Below are positions 1 to 6,599 of a stretch of 13,594 bases of DNA, piece by piece. The DNA is from an uncultured Chlorobiota bacterium. Its GTDB lineage: Bacteria; Bacteroidota; Bacteroidia; Bacteroidales; JAADGE01. The position numbers were made by a program, and so were the translations under genes. Below the pieces are notes generated by a model. The model saw only the letters and a list, made by a program, of their open reading frames with translations. It was not told the origin of the DNA and made no database searches. Every line of letters begins with the position of its first letter. The first letter of the stretch is position 1. The stretch covers positions 1 through 13,594 of the forward strand of contig CAMZKI010000057.1 of NCBI GenBank assembly GCA_947311125.1, in the 5' to 3' direction.

Positions 1-440
1 AGTGAAAGCATGGAAGAAAAGGGAATTAATAAAATAGAATGACATTTTAAAAGAAAAGAAGGAAGTAGGAACGAAATGGAAAGCTAGGGTAAATAAACAA
101 AGTAAATTTTAGAAAAGTGAAAAAGAAGGAAAGATAGTAAAAAAAAAAGGAAATGTTAGAATAGGGAAAAAAGAGAAAAACAAATGGAAAGGAAATAAAC
201 TTGAGATTAAAGTTAAAAGTAAATATTACAATAGGCCTAAGGGAAAAAGGTAGGGAATGATATTAAAAAGAAGGAAAGAAAAAAAAAGAGGAATTGAAGG
301 AAAAGAATACAAGAAATAATAAAGTTAAGGAAATTTTTTTGAAGATAAAAATTTGCAAAGAAAATTAGGATAAAAAGAAGGAATCGAACGAAAAGGAAAT
401 AATAAAAGAGAAATGAAAGTTAAAATAAGAAAAGGGAAAT
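1..440. other. Purine-rich, cytosine-poor non-coding stretch of unknown origin
   Basis: This stretch is overwhelmingly A and G on the plus strand. I count only 14 cytosines in 440 bases, far fewer than anywhere else in the window. Stops occur often in the plus-strand frames and no ORF of useful length lies on either strand. I recognise no RNA gene, promoter or transposon end. Words such as AGAAGGA recur (57, 124, 269, 376) but at irregular spacing, so I do not call a tandem array. The composition changes sharply at about 440, where xdhC-like coding sequence begins without its start. That fits low-quality or chimeric sequence at a contig edge better than a biological element, although a real low-complexity tract cannot be excluded. 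Confidence 0.75.
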
Positions 441-477
441 TTTAGACAATAAAAAACAAAAAGTTATCCTGCTTGTT

Positions 478-1395
478 GTGGTTGAAAATAAAGGCAGCAG
501 TCCCGGCAGACAAGGCTTTAAAATGATAGTAACCGAAGACGGAAAAAGATTTGGTTCGATAGGAGGAGGTGCAACCGAACACAAGCTGGTAAAACGTGCA
601 GAAGAAATGCTGAAAAACGGTATTGAAAAGCCCGAATTACACGAGCTTATTCACAGAACAGATGCAGAAATGCACAAATCGGGAATGATTTGCTCCGGAG
701 AAAACAAAGTCATTTTATACCCTCTTTCAGAAAAACATATTGACAACATAAACGGAATCTGCGGACACGCAATAATAAAAGACGAAATTACCGTAAAAAT
801 AAGCCCTGAAGAGCTTATATCAAAGAGCGGAGCAACAATTACGGGACAATATGAATATAAAAACGGTGTGTTTAAAGAAGTTGTAGGCTATAAGCACATT
901 GTTTGCATTATAGGCGGAGGGCACGTAGGACTGGCTTTGTCAAGGCAAATGGATATGCTCGGATATTATGTCAAAATTTATGATAACAGACCGGAACTTG
1001 ACACAATGAAAGCCAATAAATACGCAAAAGAACAGCATATTACAGATTATGAAAAAATAGAAAAACACATCCCTGAAGGAGAAAATATTTATGTAGTAAT
1101 TGCAAGTTTCAGCCACACTTTCGATAAAAAAGTATTGTCAAAACTTTTGAAGAAAAAAACAGCCTATATCGGAATGATGGGCAGCAAAAATAAAGTTCGG
1201 GAAATTTTTAACTCTTTGAAAAACGAAGGCTTTTCCGAAGAAGACTTAAAAAAAGTATCTGCACCGATAGGTGTTCCCGTAAAAAGTGAAACTCCCGAAG
1301 AAATTGCCGTAAGTATTGCTGCCGAAATTATAAATGTCAAAAATACCCGCCGAAAATATTCTGACGGTTTTGTCGCAAATAACATAAAACTTTAA
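478..1395 (+). CDS. XdhC/CoxI family protein, N-terminus disrupted
   Basis: This is a XdhC-family maturation factor. The family inserts or sulfurates the molybdenum cofactor of xanthine dehydrogenase-like hydroxylases in the cytoplasm. Numbering from the GTG at 478, the visible motifs are GSSPG (6-10), GSIGGG (26-31), GMICSG around C72, a Rossmann loop IIGGGHVG (144-151), and the C-terminal GMMGSK and APIGVPV blocks typical of the family. The listed start is only the first usable codon. Family-like sequence (LDNKKQKVILLVV) continues upstream in frame to about 442, with a stop at 421 and no ATG in between, so roughly the first 20-30 residues are missing or garbled at the edge of the purine-rich stretch. 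No molybdenum hydroxylase subunit is visible in the window, so the target enzyme is unknown. The family assignment is firm; the exact role is inferred. Confidence 0.88.
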   Translation: MVENKGSSPGRQGFKMIVTEDGKRFGSIGGGATEHKLVKRAEEMLKNGIEKPELHELIHRTDAEMHKSGMICSGENKVILYPLSEKHIDNINGICGHAIIKDEITVKISPEELISKSGATITGQYEYKNGVFKEVVGYKHIVCIIGGGHVGLALSRQMDMLGYYVKIYDNRPELDTMKANKYAKEQHITDYEKIEKHIPEGENIYVVIASFSHTFDKKVLSKLLKKKTAYIGMMGSKNKVREIFNSLKNEGFSEEDLKKVSAPIGVPVKSETPEEIAVSIAAEIINVKNTRRKYSDGFVANNIKL

Positions 1396-1484
1396 AACAA
1401 TTTCCGATATATAAAAAAAGAATGCAACTAATAGCATAAAATTGATTAAATTTGCCGAATTATATCAAATGTAAAAAAATACTT

Positions 1485-1859
1485 ATGGCAGAAACTAAAA
1501 AACTTCTTGATGCAGTTAAAGAAGGGATGATTGAAAAAAAAGCACAAAATATAGTTAAAATTGATTTTAAAGAAACTCAAAACTCCGTTACGGATTTTTT
1601 TATTATTTGTGATGCCGAAACTGATAAACAAGTTGAAGCAATAGCAGATTCTATAGAACGATTTGTCAGAATACAAACAGGAGAACATATTTTGCATAAA
1701 GAAGGTAAAGAAAATGCCGAGTGGATTATTTTAGATTATTTTGATGTTATGGTACATATATTTCAAAAAAAAATAAGAGAAACATACAAATTGGAAGATT
1801 TATGGGCTGATGCAAAAATAGAGAATATTGAAATAAAATATTCAAGTATAGAAAATTAA
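1485..1859 (+). CDS. rsfS: Ribosome silencing factor RsfS
   Basis: This 124-residue protein is of normal RsfS/YbeB/Iojap length. RsfS binds uL14 of the large ribosomal subunit and blocks subunit joining when nutrients are short. The hallmark blocks are DFFIICDAETDKQVEAIAD, the HKEGKENAEWIILDYFDV stretch with the family-typical W and D residues, and VHIFQ followed by YKLEDLWADA. A longer frame opens at a TTG (1452), but ATG 1485 gives MAETKKLLDAVKEG, which matches the usual N-terminus. There is no clear Shine-Dalgarno, as is common in Bacteroidota. The 89 bases before it hold no convincing promoter. The stop lies 13 bases before ftsH, and rsfS-ftsH adjacency is a recurring arrangement in this phylum. 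The assignment is confident. Confidence 0.95.
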   Translation: MAETKKLLDAVKEGMIEKKAQNIVKIDFKETQNSVTDFFIICDAETDKQVEAIADSIERFVRIQTGEHILHKEGKENAEWIILDYFDVMVHIFQKKIRETYKLEDLWADAKIENIEIKYSSIEN

Positions 1860-1872
1860 ACAATTGAAAAAA

Positions 1873-3993
1873 ATGTCAGAAAAGAATATAAACGAAAAAA
1901 ATAAAAAAACATCTGCCGAAAAATCGCAAAAGGGCGGTTTGCAAGACGGTAATAATATATTTAAAACCGGCGGAAACGGAAAAAATACAATGTTTATTTT
2001 TATAGCCGTTGCTGTAGGATTCTTTATTTTAAATTATTTTTCAAATCAGGAAACGGCAGTTAAAATTACACAAATCAGGTTTGAAACAAAAATGCTGCCC
2101 AAAAATGCAGTAGAAAAGCTTGTTGTCGTAAACCGCGAAAAAGTTGAAGTTTACATAAAAGAATCAATGCGAAGCGACTCTGAATTCAGTGATTTAAGAC
2201 CTGTTAATAATGTATTTACAGCCGGGAAAGTCCCTGATTACTATTTTAATATAGGCTCGGTAGAAGTCTTTGAAAACAATATGAAAGAACTTCAAAAAGA
2301 TATCTCTCCCGAAAACAGAGTTCCTATTGACTATGAAACACGCGTAGATGTTTTCGGAGAATTAATGGGATGGCTGTTGCCTTTAATTATTATAGTTGCA
2401 ATTTGGATATTTATTTTCAGAAAAATGGGCAGCGGTATGGGAGGCGGCGGAGCCGGCGGTATTTTTAATGTCGGACGATCAAAAGCAAAGTTATTTGATA
2501 ACGAAAAAACAAAAGTAAAAGTAAATTTCAGCAATGTTGCCGGAATGGAAGAAGCAAAAATAGAGGTTCAGGAAATAGTAGACTTCTTAAAAAAACCGGA
2601 TAAATATACAAAACTCGGAGGTAAAATACCAAAAGGGGCTTTGCTTGTAGGACCTCCCGGAACAGGAAAAACTTTATTGGCAAAAGCCGTTGCAGGCGAA
2701 GCAAACGTGCCTTTCTTCTCTCTTTCAGGGTCCGATTTTGTTGAAATGTTTGTAGGAGTAGGAGCATCTCGCGTAAGAGATTTATTTGCACAGGCAAAAC
2801 AAAAATCACCATGTATAGTATTTATTGACGAAATAGATGCAATAGGAAGGGCAAGAAGCAGAGGTGCAAGTATCGGCGGTAACGACGAAAGAGAAAACAC
2901 CCTGAACCAACTCCTGACCGAAATGGACGGCTTTGACACAAACACAGGGGTAATAATAATAGCTGCCACAAACCGTGCCGATATTCTGGACCCGGCTCTT
3001 ATGCGGGCAGGAAGATTTGACAGACAAATACATGTCGAACTTCCCGATTTAACAGAAAGAGAAGATATTTTTAAAGTGCACATAAAACCTATAAAAATAG
3101 GTAAAGACGTTGATATTCAAAAGCTTGCAAAACAAACACCCGGTTTCTCCGGAGCAGATATTGCAAATGTATGTAACGAAGCAGCTTTAATTGCAGCTCG
3201 TAAAAACAAAAAAGAAGTTTCTTACCAAGATTTTCATGATGCTGTTGACAGGATAGTGGGAGGACTGGAAAAACGAAGTAAAATTATAACCAAAACCGAA
3301 AAGAAAACAATAGCATATCACGAAGCTGGACACGCAACAGTAAGCTGGATGCTCGAATATGCACATCCTCTCGTTAAAGTTACGATTGTGCCTCGCGGAC
3401 AGGCATTAGGCGCAGCTTGGTACCAGCCTCACGAAAGACAAATTACAACAAAAGAACAATTGCTTGACGAAATGTGTGCAACGCTCGGAGGAAGAGCTTC
3501 TGAAGAAATAAATTTCGGAAAAATCTCAACCGGAGCATTAAACGATTTAGAAAGAGTAACAAAACAAGCCTTTTCGATGACGGCATTTCTCGGAATGAGC
3601 GAAAAAATAGGAAATCTGAGTTATTATGATTCTTCCGGAAGAACCGAATTTCAGTTTCAAAAACCATACAGTGAAACAACCGGCGAACTTATAGACCAAG
3701 AAGTAAAAAAACTGATAGAAGAACAATACGAAAGAGCAAAAAAAATTCTGAAAGAAAATGCCGAAGGAATGAAACAACTTGCCGAATTGTTACTCGAAAA
3801 AGAAGTAATATATTACGAAGATGCGGAGAAAATACTCGGTAAACGAAAATTTGAGGATGAATATGAAGAAGAAGTTCAAAAAATAAGAGAAAAAAACAAA
3901 GAACGCCTGAAAAAACAGACACAAGAAAAAGAGCAAAAAGAGAAAGAAGAGGAAGAAAGAAAAAAAGATAACGAAAATAAATCGAAAATATAA
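1873..3993 (+). CDS. ftsH: ATP-dependent zinc metalloprotease FtsH
   Basis: FtsH is a membrane-anchored AAA+ protease that pulls out and degrades misassembled membrane proteins and short-lived regulators. With the start at ATG 1873 it has 706 residues; the frame also allows TTG 1864. In order it shows a polar Lys/Asn-rich head (1-39), TM1 (about 40-56), a periplasmic domain, TM2 (about 164-182), a Gly-rich linker, Walker A GPPGTGKT (260-267), Walker B VFIDEID (316-322), second region of homology with likely arginine fingers R381 and R384, the zinc site HEAGH (483-487) and the third ligand region TGALNDL with D558. All catalytic residues are present. The last 50 or so residues are an unusually dense Glu/Lys run, probably coiled coil. 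It lies five bases before the DUF2007-repeat gene and is probably co-transcribed with rsfS. Confidence 0.98.
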   Translation: MSEKNINEKNKKTSAEKSQKGGLQDGNNIFKTGGNGKNTMFIFIAVAVGFFILNYFSNQETAVKITQIRFETKMLPKNAVEKLVVVNREKVEVYIKESMRSDSEFSDLRPVNNVFTAGKVPDYYFNIGSVEVFENNMKELQKDISPENRVPIDYETRVDVFGELMGWLLPLIIIVAIWIFIFRKMGSGMGGGGAGGIFNVGRSKAKLFDNEKTKVKVNFSNVAGMEEAKIEVQEIVDFLKKPDKYTKLGGKIPKGALLVGPPGTGKTLLAKAVAGEANVPFFSLSGSDFVEMFVGVGASRVRDLFAQAKQKSPCIVFIDEIDAIGRARSRGASIGGNDERENTLNQLLTEMDGFDTNTGVIIIAATNRADILDPALMRAGRFDRQIHVELPDLTEREDIFKVHIKPIKIGKDVDIQKLAKQTPGFSGADIANVCNEAALIAARKNKKEVSYQDFHDAVDRIVGGLEKRSKIITKTEKKTIAYHEAGHATVSWMLEYAHPLVKVTIVPRGQALGAAWYQPHERQITTKEQLLDEMCATLGGRASEEINFGKISTGALNDLERVTKQAFSMTAFLGMSEKIGNLSYYDSSGRTEFQFQKPYSETTGELIDQEVKKLIEEQYERAKKILKENAEGMKQLAELLLEKEVIYYEDAEKILGKRKFEDEYEEEVQKIREKNKERLKKQTQEKEQKEKEEEERKKDNENKSKI

Positions 3994-3998
3994 GCAAA

Positions 3999-4937
3999 AT
4001 GAAAAATTGGGTTAAAATACAATCATTTGACAGATACCACCAAGCAGAACTGAGAAAAGAAATATTGCAGGCAAACGGAATAAACGCAGTTATACTTGAC
4101 GAAAAAGACAGCCTCTTTCTGGTCGGAAATATAGACTTGTATGTTGAAGAATTTAATGAGAAAAAAGCACGAGCTTTAACAGACGAGTTCGAGGGGCTTA
4201 CAAAAATAAATTCATACATTGATTTAAAACCCATTCTGCTGTTTCAAAAAATCTTGCAGGAAGCCGGAACAGAAACAATAATAAAAAGAAAAGAAAGCAA
4301 TAAATATATCCTTGATAATTACGAACTGTATGTAAAAAACGAAGATGTAGACAAAGTTATTCCTTATCTGACGGGAAAAAAACTTAAAGACTGGAGAAAC
4401 CTTCTTTTAGTCAGTAAAGTAAGGCAGGCAAAATACTTTACCGACTTGCTTGCCGAAAATCTGATAAATACAATTGTAATAAAAAAGAAAGACTCGAACT
4501 ACCACCTTGAAGCAATTATTATTTACGTTAAAAATGATGATTTTTTTAGAGCCGAAAAAACAATCAAAGAACTTAAAGGCTTTGAATCGGTAGCAGAGTC
4601 AGACAATTTAACACATATTGAAAAACTGGAAGAAACACTCTTTTCTCACAAGATAAAAGCAATTATCAAAAAAGAAAAAGGCAAATTAAAGCTGTTTGCA
4701 GAAAAAAATAAGATTGATGAAGCAAAAGAAATAATACAAAATGAAAAAGAATGGATATTGTTCAAAACATATTCCAATATTGCAAAAGCAATGTATGAAA
4801 AAGGTATTTTAGAAACAGCAGGAATACCTTCTGTTATCATAAACGACAGAGATTCAACATTTCTTCTCGGAGATATAGAATTATATGTAGAAAAAGAAAC
4901 TGCCGAAAAAGCAAAAGATATAATAAATAAACTCTGA
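3999..4937 (+). CDS. Protein of about five tandem DUF2007-like repeats, function unknown
   Basis: This 312-residue protein has no signal peptide or membrane segment. The first and last about 62 residues look like DUF2007 (putative signal-transducing domain): an aromatic start (W4, W252), a helix with A..L...GI, a strand followed by a D-S pair (D37-S38, D285-S286), then hydrophobic-GxI[DE]LYV and an AxK helix. Reading by eye, three more diverged copies fill the middle: about 69-126 (E99-S100, YELYV), 131-193 (W132, D165-S166, IIIYV) and 196-247, the most eroded copy, which lacks the W and the D-S pair. Family members are usually a single domain of about 70 residues, so this looks like internal expansion. 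It is packed five bases after ftsH and five bases before cdsA, implying co-expression. A role in sensing, or as an adaptor for FtsH or lipid synthesis, is speculation; no catalytic motif is visible. Confidence 0.85.
   Translation: MKNWVKIQSFDRYHQAELRKEILQANGINAVILDEKDSLFLVGNIDLYVEEFNEKKARALTDEFEGLTKINSYIDLKPILLFQKILQEAGTETIIKRKESNKYILDNYELYVKNEDVDKVIPYLTGKKLKDWRNLLLVSKVRQAKYFTDLLAENLINTIVIKKKDSNYHLEAIIIYVKNDDFFRAEKTIKELKGFESVAESDNLTHIEKLEETLFSHKIKAIIKKEKGKLKLFAEKNKIDEAKEIIQNEKEWILFKTYSNIAKAMYEKGILETAGIPSVIINDRDSTFLLGDIELYVEKETAEKAKDIINKL
4005..4934 (+). repeat. Five degenerate protein-level repeats (DUF2007-like units)
   Basis: The proposed units lie at about 4005-4193, 4203-4376, 4389-4577, 4584-4739 and 4749-4934, each 52-63 codons. 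They are recognised by the recurring protein pattern (hydrophobic strand, helix with A..L, GI or similar, double hydrophobic, basic or acidic D-S, L..x..YV, A..I). No DNA-level identity is obvious, so the duplication is old. Units 1, 3 and 5 keep the leading Trp; units 2 and 4 do not. Boundaries were set by eye and may shift by several residues. Confidence 0.6.
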
Positions 4938-4942
4938 CATAA

Positions 4943-5779
4943 ATGTTGAAAGTTGATTTGCTGAAGAGATTGCTCTCCGCCGTTATTTTTGTTATTGTTT
5001 TGCTCGGAGGAATACTGTTTAACGAGTATCTGTATGTTGTAATATTTACGGTAATAACTATTCTTACACAAGCTGAAGCATACCGGCTGTTTGAAAAAAC
5101 AGGAAATAAAACTCAAAAATATTACGGACTTTTTACCGGACTTTTTGTATTCCTGTTATCATTTTTTGTAGCAAAAGAAATCATACCGCCTACATCCTAT
5201 TTCATTATTATTTTCCTTATTATTTTTCTTTTTGTATATGAAATTTACCAAAACAGCGAAGACCATTTTCTCTGTATCGCTTTTACCGTTTTCGGAATAG
5301 TTTATGTGGTAATACCTATGTCAACACTTAACTTTATTGCCTTTTCGGGAATAAATGAAGGAATCTTTACATACGAATACCTGCTTTCATTATTTGTAAT
5401 AATTTGGGTAAACGATACCGGAGCATATCTCGCAGGAAGCAAGTTCGGGAAAAACAAACTTTTTGAACGAATATCTCCGAACAAAACATGGGAAGGAACT
5501 CTCGGAGGTGCAATTTTTGCTTTCATTGCAGCATATGCTTTATCTCTCTTTTTTACAAGTCTTACTCTGCCGCAATGGCTTATTTTTGCTGCAATTACCG
5601 TAATCTTCGGAACTTACGGAGACCTCACGGAATCTTGGCTTAAAAGAAAAGCAGGAATAAAAGACTCCGGCAATATAATGCCCGGGCACGGAGGCTTGCT
5701 CGACCGTTTCGACAGTACCCTGTTCGCCGCACCTATGATTTTCTTATACCTGAAAATTACGGAATACTTCTTCGTTTAA
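4943..5779 (+). CDS. cdsA: Phosphatidate cytidylyltransferase (CDP-diacylglycerol synthase)
   Basis: CdsA makes CDP-diacylglycerol from phosphatidate and CTP at the inner membrane, the branch point for all glycerophospholipids. This 278-residue protein is mostly hydrophobic, with several predicted membrane helices. The C-terminal family signature is complete: SWLKRKAGIKDS then GHGGLLDRFDS, spanning about residues 231-258, including the metal-binding KD and DR..D acidic residues. Upstream lies the conserved WVNDTGAY...SPNKTWEG block beginning at W155. Length is normal. The ATG is five bases after the repeat protein's stop. The next gene is psd, which acts further down the same pathway; phosphatidylserine synthase (pssA), the step between them, is not in the window. 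The assignment is firm. Confidence 0.97.
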   Translation: MLKVDLLKRLLSAVIFVIVLLGGILFNEYLYVVIFTVITILTQAEAYRLFEKTGNKTQKYYGLFTGLFVFLLSFFVAKEIIPPTSYFIIIFLIIFLFVYEIYQNSEDHFLCIAFTVFGIVYVVIPMSTLNFIAFSGINEGIFTYEYLLSLFVIIWVNDTGAYLAGSKFGKNKLFERISPNKTWEGTLGGAIFAFIAAYALSLFFTSLTLPQWLIFAAITVIFGTYGDLTESWLKRKAGIKDSGNIMPGHGGLLDRFDSTLFAAPMIFLYLKITEYFFV

Positions 5780-5837
5780 ATACTAAATATTTTACTCTCT
5801 TAAGTAAAATTCCTATTTTTACCGAAAAGTTATCAAA

Positions 5838-6500
5838 ATGACAATACATCACGAAGGAAAAAACACCATTATAATTACCGCCGTCAGTTTATTACTGTTT
5901 AACTCGTCGGTTTTTGTATTTTTTTGCGACTGTCCGCTTATAATGTCCTTATCCGTATTAATATCTCTGTTTATACTTTTTGTAATTATATTTTTTTTCA
6001 GAAAACCAAACAGAAAATCTGTTACTGACGACAACGGAGTTATATCTCCGGCAGACGGGAAAATTGTTGTTATTGAAAAAGTTAAAGAAAACGAATATTT
6101 TAAAGATGAAAGAATACAAGTATCCGTTTTTATGTCAGTCTGGAATGTCCACATAAACAGATTTCCCGTAAGCGGAAAAATAAAATATCTTAAATATCAC
6201 GAAGGCAATTATTTTCTCGCCCGTAACCCTAAGTCTTCAGTAGAAAATGAAAGAACAACCGTTGTTATAGAAACACAAAACGGTATCGAAATTATGTACC
6301 GGCAAATAGCAGGGATTATGGCAAGGCGGATAGTTTATTATGCAGAAGAAGGCAAAAACGTCAAACAATCAGAAGAAAGCGGATTTATCAAATTCGGTTC
6401 CAGAGTAGATATATTTCTGCCGACAGATTCTGAAATTAAAGTAAAAACAGGAGATAAAGTTAAGGGCAGCATATCACTTATTGCCAAACTTAGTCAATAG
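5838..6500 (+). CDS. psd: Phosphatidylserine decarboxylase proenzyme, short FGSR type
   Basis: Psd decarboxylates phosphatidylserine to phosphatidylethanolamine, the main lipid of Gram-negative membranes. This 220-residue form is the short type usual in Bacteroidota. It has two N-terminal hydrophobic segments (about 11-30 and 34-54) followed by FFFRKPNR, then SPADGKIVVIE, VHINRFPVSGKI with the likely catalytic His, and KFGSRVDIFLP near the C-terminus. In this family the chain self-cleaves between G187 and S188, and the serine becomes the pyruvoyl cofactor; that is family knowledge, not visible here. The gene follows cdsA after 58 bases that contain a weak AT-rich hairpin, so it could be read through or have its own start. 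The assignment is confident. Confidence 0.95.
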   Translation: MTIHHEGKNTIIITAVSLLLFNSSVFVFFCDCPLIMSLSVLISLFILFVIIFFFRKPNRKSVTDDNGVISPADGKIVVIEKVKENEYFKDERIQVSVFMSVWNVHINRFPVSGKIKYLKYHEGNYFLARNPKSSVENERTTVVIETQNGIEIMYRQIAGIMARRIVYYAEEGKNVKQSEESGFIKFGSRVDIFLPTDSEIKVKTGDKVKGSISLIAKLSQ

Positions 6501-6541
6501 CAAAAAAATACAAAAACTGCCGAAATTTCCTGTTTCTTGTT

Positions 6542-6557
6542 TGGCACGACACTTGAC
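6542..6557 (+). promoter_or_regulatory. Candidate sigma-54 (-24/-12) promoter for lon
   Basis: The sequence TGGCACG (6542-6548), four bases (ACAC), then TTGAC (6553-6557) matches the RpoN consensus TGGCACG-N4-TTGCW except at the last two positions, where AC replaces C and A/T. It lies in the 99-base gap between psd and lon, 42 bases before the lon ATG. A start site about 12 bases downstream would leave a leader of roughly 30 bases. The TTGACA here has no properly spaced -10 box for a housekeeping promoter. The -12 mismatch keeps confidence moderate, and no rpoN or activator gene is in view. Confidence 0.5.
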
Positions 6558-6599
6558 ATTACACATATTGTATTAACCAAAAAACAAAAGGAAAGATAT

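Noticed and set aside
57..440. Possible tandem repeat of roughly 110 bases (recurrent AGAAGGA and AAATTTT-like words)
   Set aside because: Spacing between recurrences is irregular (67, 145, 107 bases) and the composition makes such words likely by chance.
1423..1438. Small inverted repeat ATGC...GCAT before rsfS
   Set aside because: Four-base arms are too short to support a regulatory element, and no promoter consensus accompanies them.
2568..3083. Long open frame (171 codons) on the minus strand inside ftsH
   Set aside because: It is the antisense shadow of the highly conserved AAA+ domain, with no recognisable protein features of its own.
3689..4234. Minus-strand 181-codon open frame across the ftsH / repeat-protein junction
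   Set aside because: Its Phe/Leu/Ser-rich translation is what the A-rich, Lys/Glu-coding plus strand produces in reverse; it overlaps two well-supported genes.
5789..5810. Hairpin ATTTTACT / AGTAAAAT between cdsA and psd, followed by T-rich sequence
   Set aside because: The eight-base stem has only one G-C pair and would be weak; in an AT-rich spacer this can arise by chance, so I do not call a terminator.
6553..6576. TTGACA plus TATTAA as a sigma-70 promoter before lon
   Set aside because: The spacer is only 12 bases and Bacteroidota use a different -33/-7 consensus; the TTGAC is better explained as the -12 part of a sigma-54 element.
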